8,906 bases of DNA, from NCBI GenBank assembly GCA_036653595.1, contig JAVVTQ010000050.1, positions 1 through 8,906 of the forward strand, given 5' to 3'. The notes beneath the pieces were generated by a model, which worked only from the letters and a program-made list of their open reading frames with translations, made no database searches and was not told the origin of the DNA. This DNA is from JAVVTQ01 sp036653595 (GTDB taxonomy: Bacteria; Bacillota; Clostridia; Oscillospirales; Ruminococcaceae). Of this stretch, positions 1-6,389 are shown in pieces; position 1 is the first letter of the stretch; each line of letters starts with the position of its first letter. The position numbers were made by a program, and so were the translations under genes.

Positions 1-153
1 AGTGGACGAAAAATATGGCAACGGTCATTCCACGACCATATCATCCGCGGCGAGCGGGAATATCAAAAAATTTGGGAATACATCGACACAAATCCATTAA
101 AATGGGAGGAGGACTGTTTTTATCATGCGCAAAATAAAGCAGTGGTGCAATAA
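1..153 (+). CDS. Y1 / IS200-like (REP-associated) transposase, C-terminal fragment
   Basis: The first 153 bases read as one open frame of 50 codons ending in TAA; the start lies outside the window. The fragment contains IWQRSFHDHIIR followed by EYIDTNPLKWEED. These match the C-terminal end of the Y1_Tnp (IS200-like, REP-associated tyrosine transposase, RAYT) family, which typically ends shortly after an NPxxW motif. The family cuts single-stranded DNA with a catalytic tyrosine and an HUH motif; both lie upstream and are not visible, so activity cannot be judged. No IS end is recognised downstream. RAYTs are often single-copy chromosomal genes, so this need not be a mobile element today. The family call is fairly secure; RAYT versus a true IS200/IS605 transposase is inferred. 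Confidence 0.82.
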   Translation, partial: SGRKIWQRSFHDHIIRGEREYQKIWEYIDTNPLKWEEDCFYHAQNKAVVQ

Positions 154-244
154 GCCGGCAGTGCTCTTTTCTGTCGCAGCTCTGTTTACTGTGGCAGGCA
201 AAATTTTAGGCGTGTTTGCCTACTATGGGCATTGGCTCGGATAG
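125..244 (+). CDS. Possible small hydrophobic protein (39 aa) overlapping the transposase end
   Basis: An ATG at 125 opens a 39-codon frame ending in TAG at 242-244. It overlaps the last 29 bases of the transposase fragment in another frame. A strong purine tract, GGGAGGAGG at 104-112, lies 12 bases upstream; the spacing is long, and the tract also encodes the conserved W-E-E-D of the transposase, so it may be coincidental. The product is basic at the N-terminus (MRKIKQW) and then mostly hydrophobic from about residue 12 to 37, compatible with one membrane segment. No family is recognised. It is followed by a terminator at 323-356, which would suit a short transcript. Treat it as a candidate only. 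Confidence 0.25.
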   Translation: MRKIKQWCNKPAVLFSVAALFTVAGKILGVFAYYGHWLG

Positions 245-322
245 TCTCGCAAAATGAGCAATTTACGCAAGTTTGGCATCGCATCTTTATTAACCAAACA
301 TTACAGGCATTTGTGCCTTGAT

Positions 323-356
323 AAAAAACAGCCTTTTTTTCGGAAGGCTGTTTTTT
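323..356 (+). terminator. Strong intrinsic terminator after the transposase fragment
   Basis: A 13-bp perfect stem pairs AAAAAACAGCCTT (323-335) with AAGGCTGTTTTTT (344-356) around an 8-base loop. The T-rich right arm follows a GC core, and the matching A-run on the left makes it usable on both strands. It most likely ends transcription of the transposase region. Confidence 0.85.
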
Positions 357-437
357 ATTTGCACCGCAGTGGCGGGTGTCTTTTTGCCGTGAACAGAGGC
401 AAATGCGGCAATTAATGTGACAACAGAGCTCAAAGCC

Positions 438-457
438 GTTCGGTGCGCATGCCGAAC
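438..457. other. Small perfect hairpin in the gene-free region
   Basis: GTTCGG (438-443) pairs with CCGAAC (452-457) around an 8-base loop that itself contains TGCGCA. No T-run follows, so it is not a classical terminator. Its role is unknown. It lies in the long stretch (154-987) where no convincing protein gene was seen. Confidence 0.35.
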
Positions 458-551
458 AGTACTTTTACCTCTCTGCTTTCCAACAAAGCAAACTTTTCCT
501 TTTTGCGCGGGTGTCATCCTTGTCATCAAACAAACATCAAAATAAACTTCT

Positions 552-782
552 TCATTTAAAAGACCCGCTTACGGCGGGGCTTTTCCAGTGCAGCTGCGCG
601 ATTTCCTCGCTTTCGAATAAGGCCCGCTCCCTCGTCTTCGGGTTGCCCCACAGCACCCTGCTGTCGCCGCCTTTTTGCAGCCTGCGGCACAAGACGGCGA
701 GGCGCTTCGGCTTTGCACCCCTGCTTCTTTTCTACAAAAAGCAAGTCAGGTATTCGCGATACTCCACATCATGTCTCCCCTG
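552..782 (-). other. GC-rich unassigned block: decayed gene, structured RNA or repeat element
   Basis: This block is clearly more GC-rich than its surroundings. On the minus strand one frame (731 down to 552) has protein-like codon use with many G/C third positions; it includes the stretches RLAVLCRRLQKGGD and GNPKTRERALFESEE and ends in TGA at 554-552. Directly upstream in the same frame is an in-frame TAG (734-732), preceded by a short GTG-initiated reading VEYREYLTCFL with GGGGAG just ahead of it. A second minus frame is also open across the block (744-556). Several short hairpins occur, such as CAGCA-CCC-TGCTG and GTAT-TCGCG-ATAC (750-762). The block ends in a terminator-like hairpin on the minus strand. 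It does not show the hallmarks of RNase P RNA, tmRNA or SRP RNA. It could be a nonsense-broken small gene, a non-coding RNA of about 200 nt, or a dispersed repeat. No function is assigned. Confidence 0.35.
558..584. terminator. Bidirectional terminator-like hairpin
   Basis: CCCGC (564-568) and GCGGG (574-578) form the core around TTACG. After one A/G mismatch, AAAAG (558-562) pairs with CTTTT (580-584). Both strands therefore have a GC stem followed by T residues. On the minus strand it would end any transcript of the 585-780 block. Confidence 0.6.
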
Positions 783-902
783 TCAACGAAAGCACGAGAC
801 AAGAGATGGCGCTTGTAAGACCAAAATGGCTTGATTCTCGTGTGATTTGGTCCTCTTTTCGCCGATATTTTCACCATTTATTCGTTTTTTTAGCCTCTTC
901 GT

Positions 903-931
903 TTGATGTGCGGCCAAAAATATGATATATT
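903..931 (+). promoter_or_regulatory. Probable promoter of the EAL-domain gene
   Basis: TTGATG (903-908) and TATATT (926-931) are separated by 17 bases, a good housekeeping-type arrangement 57 bases ahead of the chosen start codon. No operator-like palindrome is seen next to it. Confidence 0.45.
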
Positions 932-987
932 GGTCATAAGTAATAATGTTAGCGATGCATCCCGCAGAATTTTTGGAGGAATGCCGA

Positions 988-3966
988 ATGCCAAACGACG
1001 AAATCAGTGAGCCACTGTCAGTAATTAAAACAGTTCTCATAATAAATGATTCGGCAAAACAGAGAGCGCTGCTTGCCTCTCTTTTTTGTGGCGATTTCAG
1101 CGTGATGGAGACAGAATATCTGCACTTTGCGGCAACTCTTCTCAAAAAATACGGCAACATCATAAGTGCGGTGCTACTCGGTGTGAACGTGCCAAAAATG
1201 CGCGAGCTGGCCGTTCTTGATAAAATCAAAAAAAATCCTCTTCTGTCCTCAATTCCCGTCATCGTCACAACCGATGCTGTCGAGAGTCTTGTCAAAATTG
1301 AGGCCCTGCGGCGCGGCGCGCAGCACTATTTTTCTGTGCAGTCTGAATCTGCGCTCATAAAAATGCGCGTGGATGACTTAGTCAACAAGCGCGGCAACGA
1401 AGCGCTTATGATGCAAAATAAGTATCTTATTCTCCGCCAAAAGGAAGAGCAGCGCCATCAAGAGCAGCTCACATATCAAGCGGAGCACGATTCGCTCACC
1501 GGAATATACAATCAAGAAACTTTTTATCGGCAAACTGCCGTTCTTTTGAAGAATAATTCCAATGTTCGATATGTCCTCATCCGCCTCAACATAGAGCATT
1601 TCAAGCTTGTAAACGAGCTTTTCGGAAAAGAACTCGGCGACAGCGTGCTCAAGCACCTGGCGGCCACTCTGCACAAAAGATACTGCGGCATCGGAACCTA
1701 CGGGAGGCTAGCAGACGATCACTTTGCGCTGTGTATTCCAAAATCCGAGATGGATTTGGACTCTGTTTTCGGTGCAAATTCCTCTGCCTTTGACGACCTC
1801 AATCTCAATCACACGCTCACGCTAAGCTATGGCGTATATGAGGTTTATGACTCCTTGATGCCCATAAATCTGATGTGTGACAGGGCAAATCTCGCGCTGC
1901 AGACTCTAAAGGGCGACTACAGCAGGCATTTGGCATATTACGATGAAAGAATGCGCAAAGCTCTGCACCGTGAGCGTGAAATTCTCGATCAAATGGAGGC
2001 TGCGATAGCACAGCGGCAATTTGTCGTTTATCTTCAGCCTATATATGACCTGTCATCGGGTAAAGCCGTGAGCGCCGAGGCGCTGGTTCGCTGGAACCAT
2101 CCCAATCGCGGCATGATTTCTCCCGCTGAATTTGTTCCGATTTTTGAGTCAAACGGCTTCATCTCCGAGCTTGATTCCTATGTCTGGGAGGAGGTTTGCC
2201 GCTATCTCTGCGAGCGCGCCGCAAAAGGTTTCCCCTCACTCCCCATCTCTGTAAACGCGTCGAGAAAAACACTTTACAGCGCAAACCTGCTTGAGCAATT
2301 GCTCAAGGTGACAGAAAAATACGGAATTGATCACTCTCTGCTTAAAATTGAGATGACGGAATCCGCTTACACGGACAACCCCGACCAGCTTCTCAACACT
2401 GTGCAAATTCTCAAAAGCTCCGGCTTTAGTGTCCTTATGGATGATTTCGGAAGCGGTTATTCATCTCTCAACACCCTCAAAGACATACCTGTCGACACCC
2501 TGAAGGTTGACATGAAATTCTTGCAGGGTTTTGAAAAGGGCGGCCGTGTTGGGACTATTTTCACCTCTGTCACACGCATGGCAAACTGGCTCAATGTTCC
2601 GGTTGTCGCAGAGGGTGTTGAGACAGCCGAGCAGCTGGAATTTCTGCGAAGCGTCGGATGCTCGCTGGTTCAGGGGTACTGCTTTGCTAAGCCGATGCCG
2701 TATGACGAGTTCGAAGCACACATTTTAAAGAGAGCGGCCGTCCGCTCAACCGCATCCAGAATCTCATTCAAAGAAAACGACCTTGAAATATTAATGGGTG
2801 GAAACCCTCTTGTAAACAAGCTCATCGGCAGTGTATTTGGCGGCCTGGGCATATATGAATTGTCAGACGAGCGCCTTGAGGTTATTCGCGTAAACGACGG
2901 CTACTACAAAATCATGGGCTATGACATAGATGACTTCAACCGATATTCCCTCAATGTCTGGCCGCTTATGTATGAAGACGATTTGTCTCTTGCCAAAAAC
3001 ACATGCCGTCGCGCAATGGAAATCGGCGGCTCCACCTGTGCCATTGTGAGGCGCTATCACAAAGACGGCCACATCATGTATCTCGACTCAACTTTCAGCT
3101 ATCTTGGCGGCGACGATGACCATGCGCTTTTTTGCATCACCTTTAATGATATCACCGAAAAGCTCAACTCCGATTTGATGCTTTCGGAAACCGCAATGCA
3201 GCTTCGCACGATAATTGACAATATGAACGGCGGCGTCTGCCTGTACGAAATTGTGGGAGACAAGAGCAGCGTCATCTTTGCCAACGATCAGTTCTATTCC
3301 ATGCTCGGCTATACGCACGGCCAATACTGCACAGAGGTGAGCGATTCCTATGCCTGCGTTTTTCCCGAGGACCTCCCACTCGTACACAGCTTTGTGGATG
3401 AATGCGTAAAGCATCAAGGCACTTTCCCGCTCCAATACCGCGCGCTTAAACGCGACAAGAGCGTCATTCATCTCAGCTGCCAGCTCACAACGGCGCATCT
3501 GTCGGGCAGACTTAACCCTGTTTTGCTCACTATTTCAAATGATGAAACAGAGCTTAAACTCGCAGGACATCAGAGGGATCTCAACAAGTACAGCACTGCC
3601 CTATTTAAGCTCTACGATGAAATCTATCTTTTTGACCTCATCAGCGGCTTCGCGCATCCGCTGGCTCCTCTAAGCAGCGCGCTCGGAGACAAGCGCACGC
3701 CCGTAAAGGAGGCAATTGCCCATTGGCTCGACAGCACGGTTTATCCCGAGGATTTGCCGATAGTGCGCGATTTTCTCTCTTTTGCCGGCAAGGAGTCCTT
3801 TGACAATGTCGAGGCGCGCACGGTTGAATACCGCATTATTATACCCTCTTCCGGACAGGTGGTATGGATATCCTCAACCGCGCTTCGCGTTGAACCCGGA
3901 AATTATTTGATATGCAACCGCGATATAAGCTCGCAAAGACAGGCCGATGCGCTTGTGTGCAAATAG
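988..3966 (+). CDS. Multidomain c-di-GMP phosphodiesterase: pseudo-receiver, degenerate GGDEF, EAL, three PAS
   Basis: The product has 992 residues, and no transmembrane segment is evident. The start at 988 is preferred over the in-frame ATG at 946 because GGAGG lies at 975-979 with 8-base spacing. Residues about 14-130 resemble a receiver, but the phospho-Asp position is Gly65 (LLGVNVP) and the conserved Lys position is Val117, so it probably cannot be phosphorylated. Residues about 165-330 are a GGDEF domain: DSLTGIYN is normal, but the signature is ADDHF (242-246) and a metal Asp is Asn201, so cyclase activity is unlikely. Residues about 335-580 are an EAL domain with EALVRW (364-369), SVNAS, E455, DDFGSGYSSL (485-494), K506 and AEGVET (541-546), all as expected for c-di-GMP hydrolysis. 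Three PAS-like segments follow (about 612-725, 735-855, 868-985), each with a YPED- or YEDD-like motif. Having PAS after EAL is unusual. The gene has its own promoter and ends inside a 214-bp tandem repeat. Confidence 0.9.
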   Translation: MPNDEISEPLSVIKTVLIINDSAKQRALLASLFCGDFSVMETEYLHFAATLLKKYGNIISAVLLGVNVPKMRELAVLDKIKKNPLLSSIPVIVTTDAVESLVKIEALRRGAQHYFSVQSESALIKMRVDDLVNKRGNEALMMQNKYLILRQKEEQRHQEQLTYQAEHDSLTGIYNQETFYRQTAVLLKNNSNVRYVLIRLNIEHFKLVNELFGKELGDSVLKHLAATLHKRYCGIGTYGRLADDHFALCIPKSEMDLDSVFGANSSAFDDLNLNHTLTLSYGVYEVYDSLMPINLMCDRANLALQTLKGDYSRHLAYYDERMRKALHREREILDQMEAAIAQRQFVVYLQPIYDLSSGKAVSAEALVRWNHPNRGMISPAEFVPIFESNGFISELDSYVWEEVCRYLCERAAKGFPSLPISVNASRKTLYSANLLEQLLKVTEKYGIDHSLLKIEMTESAYTDNPDQLLNTVQILKSSGFSVLMDDFGSGYSSLNTLKDIPVDTLKVDMKFLQGFEKGGRVGTIFTSVTRMANWLNVPVVAEGVETAEQLEFLRSVGCSLVQGYCFAKPMPYDEFEAHILKRAAVRSTASRISFKENDLEILMGGNPLVNKLIGSVFGGLGIYELSDERLEVIRVNDGYYKIMGYDIDDFNRYSLNVWPLMYEDDLSLAKNTCRRAMEIGGSTCAIVRRYHKDGHIMYLDSTFSYLGGDDDHALFCITFNDITEKLNSDLMLSETAMQLRTIIDNMNGGVCLYEIVGDKSSVIFANDQFYSMLGYTHGQYCTEVSDSYACVFPEDLPLVHSFVDECVKHQGTFPLQYRALKRDKSVIHLSCQLTTAHLSGRLNPVLLTISNDETELKLAGHQRDLNKYSTALFKLYDEIYLFDLISGFAHPLAPLSSALGDKRTPVKEAIAHWLDSTVYPEDLPIVRDFLSFAGKESFDNVEARTVEYRIIIPSSGQVVWISSTALRVEPGNYLICNRDISSQRQADALVCK

Positions 3967-4180
3967 AGCTTTTCCTGATTATAAAAATCATCGGATTAAG
4001 GCAATTTCAAGCGCTTTTGCAGACAACAAAAAAGAACAGGCCTGCCTCAAAATGCAGCTGCCGTCCTCGCAGGCGACATCGATATCCTCAACCGCGCTTC
4101 GAGTTGAACCCGGAAATTATCTGATATGCAACCGCGATATAAGCTCGCAAAGACAGGCCGATGCGCTTGTGTGCAAATAG
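3947..4180 (+). CDS. Possible 77-aa ORF bridging repeat copies 1 and 2 (PAS-tail duplicate)
   Basis: An ATG inside the last codons of the EAL gene, in the +1 frame, opens a frame that crosses the intergenic part of the repeat and re-enters the duplicated coding part in its original frame. It ends at the duplicated TAG (4178-4180) with the same C-terminal tail as the EAL protein. There is only a weak upstream ACAGG for a ribosome site, so initiation here is doubtful; a +1 frameshift of the main gene near its stop would also enter this frame. A complete PAS fold is not present. It could simply be a relic of duplication. The predicted protein is identical to that of 4161-4394. Confidence 0.25.
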   Translation: MRLCANRAFPDYKNHRIKAISSAFADNKKEQACLKMQLPSSQATSISSTALRVEPGNYLICNRDISSQRQADALVCK

Positions 4181-4394
4181 AGCTTTTCCTGATTATAAAA
4201 ATCATCGGATTAAGGCGATTTCAAGCGCTTTTGCAGACAACAAAAAAGAACAGGCCTGCCTCAAAATGCAGCTGCCGTCCTCGCAGGCGACATCGATATC
4301 CTCAACCGCGCTTCGAGTTGAACCCGGAAATTATCTGATATGCAACCGCGACATAAGCTCGCAAAGACAGGCAGATGCGCTTGTGTGCAAATAG
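4161..4394 (+). CDS. Possible 77-aa ORF bridging repeat copies 2 and 3 (identical protein)
   Basis: This is the second copy of the bridging frame, overlapping the previous one by 20 bases. Its predicted protein is identical to the first copy, although the DNA differs at three positions (GCA/GCG, GAT/GAC and GCC/GCA); all three changes are synonymous in this frame. Initiation has the same weak upstream context. The corresponding frame starting in the third copy (4375) is broken by a one-base deletion and runs into unrelated sequence, so only two intact copies exist. It may be translated, or it may be a relic that diverged recently. Confidence 0.25.
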   Translation: MRLCANRAFPDYKNHRIKAISSAFADNKKEQACLKMQLPSSQATSISSTALRVEPGNYLICNRDISSQRQADALVCK

Positions 4395-4454
4395 AGCTTT
4401 TCCTGATTATAAAAATCATCGGATAAGGCGATTTCAAGCACATTTACAGACAGC

Positions 4455-4501
4455 AAAAAAGGACAGGCCTGACTCTAAATGCAGCTGCCGTCCTTTTTTT
4501 T
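4455..4501. terminator. Bidirectional terminator between the convergent EAL gene and birA
   Basis: AAAAAAGGAC-A-GGC (4455-4467) pairs with GCC-GTCC followed by eight T residues (4487-4501), with one bulged A. The A-run on the left makes it work on the minus strand too, 48 bases past the birA stop. Earlier repeat copies carry GAAC instead of GGAC and lack the T-run, so this last copy appears to be the only functional terminator of the array. Confidence 0.8.
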
Positions 4502-4549
4502 GCACAAATGCTTTGCGAATGCGCCCTATGTCGTTCCCATCGCGTGTCA

Positions 4550-5563
4550 TTATTTCTGTTCCTTGTTTTTCCCGCTCCGTTCGCTGTCGACACCGACAAA
4601 GGCACCGCTGCCAAGCGAAATTTCGCCCGAACGCAGCACGCGCGTCGACCCGTCAGAAAGCCTGACCACCAGATTTCCGCGCTCTGTGATGCTATTTGCC
4701 ACGGCGCATACACTCTGCCCTTTTTCCGCAAATACTATCTCTTTTCCCAAAACAAGCGAATGGCTGCGGTATTCCTCTATCACCTCTTTGTCGAGGAGGC
4801 GCTCCGACACCGCACAGAGCTCTCTGTAAACGGCCGCGATAAGCTCCCTGCGCTGCAATTTATCCGCGTTGAGTGAGGCCGCCACATCTTTGATATTTTC
4901 CGGAAATTTTGCTGTTTTTACGTTTATTCCGATGCCGACGACGACGGCCTCGACCATTCCGTTCTCAAAGCCGCTGACCGCCTCGGTCAGAATTCCGCAC
5001 ACTTTTTTGCCGCCGACAAATATGTCGTTGACCCATTTTATGCGCGGCTCCAGCCCGGTGTACCGCTCTATTGCGCGGCACACGGCGACGGCCGCACCGA
5101 CGGTCACCATAACCGCATCGTCAATTTCGGCGTGCGGACAGAGCACGGCAGACATATATATTCCGGTGCCCTCGGGGGAATAGAAGGTCTTTCCCGTTCT
5201 CCCCCTGCCGCCTGTCTGTTTGTCTGCGACAATCAGCATCTCGTGCGCACCGTCTTGTGCAATTCTGCGCTTTGCCTCCGTGTTGGTGGAGTCCAGCGTT
5301 TTTGCGCAGATTATCTCCCTTTCTTCAAATCCTTTGCCCAAAGCCGCCCTTATTCCCGGCTCCGAGACGCTGTCGTCCTCAAAATCGAGGGTGTATCCGA
5401 GCTTTGTGACGCCACCTATTTTGTACCCCTCACTTTTCAACGCCTTGACCGCCTTGCACACAGCTGCACGTGTAACACCAAACGTCTGTGCCAGATCCTG
5501 GCCTGAAATTGTTTCGCCTCGTCTTTTTTCGAAAATTTCCAATATACTCTCTTTGAGTGTCAT
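4550..5563 (-). CDS. birA: Bifunctional biotin-protein ligase / biotin repressor BirA
   Basis: A 337-residue cytoplasmic enzyme that makes biotinyl-5'-AMP and transfers biotin to a lysine of biotin-dependent carboxylases or decarboxylases; members with an N-terminal helix-turn-helix also repress biotin genes. Residues about 17-50 form that HTH (SGQDLAQTFGVTRAAVCKAV). The catalytic domain shows LDSTN (90-94), the biotinyl-AMP loop GRGRTG (119-124), KWVND (176-180), Lys187 in KVCGIL and VVVGIGINV. Residues about 268-318 fit the C-terminal SH3-like domain. The length is that of bifunctional family members. The start at 5563 is chosen over an in-frame ATG at 5626 because GGGGGTGAG sits just upstream and the protein then begins at the usual place. 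The gene follows yqxD after 75 bases, probably in one transcript. An operator with the right architecture lies before bioY in this window. Confidence 0.96.
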   Translation of the reverse strand: MTLKESILEIFEKRRGETISGQDLAQTFGVTRAAVCKAVKALKSEGYKIGGVTKLGYTLDFEDDSVSEPGIRAALGKGFEEREIICAKTLDSTNTEAKRRIAQDGAHEMLIVADKQTGGRGRTGKTFYSPEGTGIYMSAVLCPHAEIDDAVMVTVGAAVAVCRAIERYTGLEPRIKWVNDIFVGGKKVCGILTEAVSGFENGMVEAVVVGIGINVKTAKFPENIKDVAASLNADKLQRRELIAAVYRELCAVSERLLDKEVIEEYRSHSLVLGKEIVFAEKGQSVCAVANSITERGNLVVRLSDGSTRVLRSGEISLGSGAFVGVDSERSGKNKEQK

Positions 5564-5638
5564 TTTCTCACCCCCAAACACTTTTTTAATCCGCTTTGTT
5601 TCGCACACCCATAAACCGGAGTGCAATTTACTTCGCCG

Positions 5639-6121
5639 TCATTTTTCGCTCTGCGCGCTCTCCCCTGCGCTCCTATTTAGGAGTGCATCTGCCGTGTGCT
5701 CCAGCACTTCGCGAAATGCAGAATCCTCAGATGCTTCCCGCTTTGCGTGACCCCTGAGGCGCCCTCCGCTCATGCGCACCTTTTTTGCATTATGCCGCTC
5801 CATCAAAAGCCCGTCTATATTTTCAGCTGTGTATTCCAGCCCGTCCTGCCGCAAAACCAACGCGCCCCTTGCAAGGCACATCGCCGCCAGTCCATAGTCC
5901 TGCGTCACTGCAATATCGCCAGCTTTCAGCATATTCACCAGCGCAAAATCTGCGCTGTCATTGCCTTTTGACACAGTTATCACCGCCGCACCCTCGCGCT
6001 CAAAGACATGCGATGTGTCGCAGACAATTGTACATTCAAGGCCGCGTCTTTTTGCAATATCAAGGCAGATATCCACAACAGGACATCCGTCTGCATCGAT
6101 AAACACCCGGGGCTTCTTCAT
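5639..6121 (-). CDS. yqxD: UPF0178 (DUF188) YaiI/YqxD family protein
   Basis: A 160-residue soluble protein of the UPF0178 family, which has a PIN-like fold but no established biochemical role. The family motifs are present: FIDADGCPVV near the N-terminus (7-16), SKGNDSADFALVN (51-63), GDIAVTQDYGLAA (68-80), YTAENI (97-102) and a basic GGRLRGHAKRE segment before a final acidic helix. The conserved acidic residues D9, D11, D55 and D75 could form a metal site, by analogy with PIN nucleases. The start at 6121 has AGGTG at 6134-6130 with 8-base spacing and gives the usual family N-terminus; a frame extension to 6232 is rejected. It is the first gene of a likely two-gene unit with birA. Nothing in the sequence links its function to biotin beyond co-transcription. 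Confidence 0.93.
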   Translation of the reverse strand: MKKPRVFIDADGCPVVDICLDIAKRRGLECTIVCDTSHVFEREGAAVITVSKGNDSADFALVNMLKAGDIAVTQDYGLAAMCLARGALVLRQDGLEYTAENIDGLLMERHNAKKVRMSGGRLRGHAKREASEDSAFREVLEHTADALLNRSAGESAQSEK

Positions 6122-6191
6122 ATTTCCGGCACCTGCCCATCTATTTGTTTGATTTGACAACTGACAAGCTCTGCAAAATCTCCGTGCTGCT

Positions 6192-6200
6192 ATTGTATCA
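6192..6200 (-). promoter_or_regulatory. Extended -10 promoter element for yqxD-birA
   Basis: On the minus strand the sequence reads TG-A-TACAAT, an extended -10 element, about 70 bases upstream of the yqxD start. No good -35 box is visible at standard spacing. It is the best promoter candidate for the yqxD-birA unit. Confidence 0.4.
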
Positions 6201-6217
6201 CATTCGTGCATCATAAA

Positions 6218-6243
6218 AAACAAAAGTCCCATCGCTTTTGTTT
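6218..6243. promoter_or_regulatory. 9-bp inverted repeat beside the yqxD promoter
   Basis: AAACAAAAG (6218-6226) and CTTTTGTTT (6235-6243) form a perfect inverted repeat with an 8-base spacer. It sits where the -35 region of the yqxD promoter would be. It could be an operator for an unknown regulator or a weak AT-rich terminator on the minus strand; no minus-strand gene lies upstream that would need one. Confidence 0.35.
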
Positions 6244-6332
6244 ACCGCCGCTTTCAAATTGCGGCCGCATCCGCATCGGGCTTTTTTACAGTGCGCAAAA
6301 CGCGATATTCCCCGCAAAAAGCCGCATATCTG

Positions 6333-6341
6333 TGCTATAAT
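6333..6341 (+). promoter_or_regulatory. Extended -10 promoter of the DUF6472 gene
   Basis: TGCTATAAT is a consensus extended -10 element, 48 bases ahead of the GTG start at 6390. No -35 consensus is found 17 bases upstream, which is tolerated when the TGn extension is present. It is divergent from the yqxD promoter. Confidence 0.6.
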
Positions 6342-6389
6342 ACGATTATAAAAATCAAATGCCAACACCTAGCTTAGGGGGAATGTTTT

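Larger units (their letters stand above)
3867..4501. repeat. 214-bp tandem repeat, nearly three copies, spanning the 3' end of the EAL gene
   Basis: Units start at 3867, 4081 and 4295, exactly 214 bases apart; each begins GATATCCTCAACCGCG. Each unit holds the last 33 codons or so of the EAL protein (ISSTALRV to ALVCK), the stop codon (TAG at 3964, 4178 and 4392), and a 3' segment with a small hairpin and a terminator arm. Copies 1 and 2 differ at three positions over the full unit. The third copy matches in its coding part but has about seven substitutions and a one-base deletion afterwards, and it runs into a real terminator instead of the junction. At the two junctions the terminator T-run is replaced by TCGCAGGCGACATC, so the first two copies cannot terminate well. 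The unit length is not a multiple of three. It arose by duplication of the gene's end, probably through short matches near CCGTCCT/CCCTCTTCC. Confidence 0.95.

Noticed and set aside
290..529. Minus-strand open frame of 79 codons
   Set aside because: It reads through the strong terminator stem at 323-356 and shows no recognisable motif.
552..782. RNase P RNA, tmRNA, SRP RNA or 6S RNA
   Set aside because: I looked for GAGGAAAGUCC, a tRNA-like CCA end, the SRP apical loop and a 6S-like rod with a central bubble. None was convincing; only short pairings between the halves were found.
511..834. Plus-strand open frame of 107 codons across the GC-rich block
   Set aside because: It is antisense to the better minus-strand frame, passes through the hairpin at 558-584 and has a low-complexity Ser/Leu composition typical of a shadow.
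783..1295. Long minus-strand open frame (170 codons)
   Set aside because: It lies mostly antisense to the start of the EAL gene and crosses its promoter; no family resemblance and no suitable ribosome site.
4375..4665. Third bridging frame starting in repeat copy 3
   Set aside because: A one-base deletion shifts it out of the repeat frame; it runs through the terminator and antisense into birA.
4508..4876. Plus-strand frames over birA
   Set aside because: They are antisense shadows of a well-supported birA reading frame.
6122..6232. N-terminal extension of the yqxD product
   Set aside because: No family similarity in the extra residues and a better ribosome site at the internal ATG (6121); the extension would also overlap the promoter.
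6344..6357. GATTATAAAAATCA shared with the 214-bp repeats (3977, 4191, 4405)
   Set aside because: A short AT-rich self-complementary 14-mer downstream of the DUF6472 promoter; flanks differ and it is probably chance.
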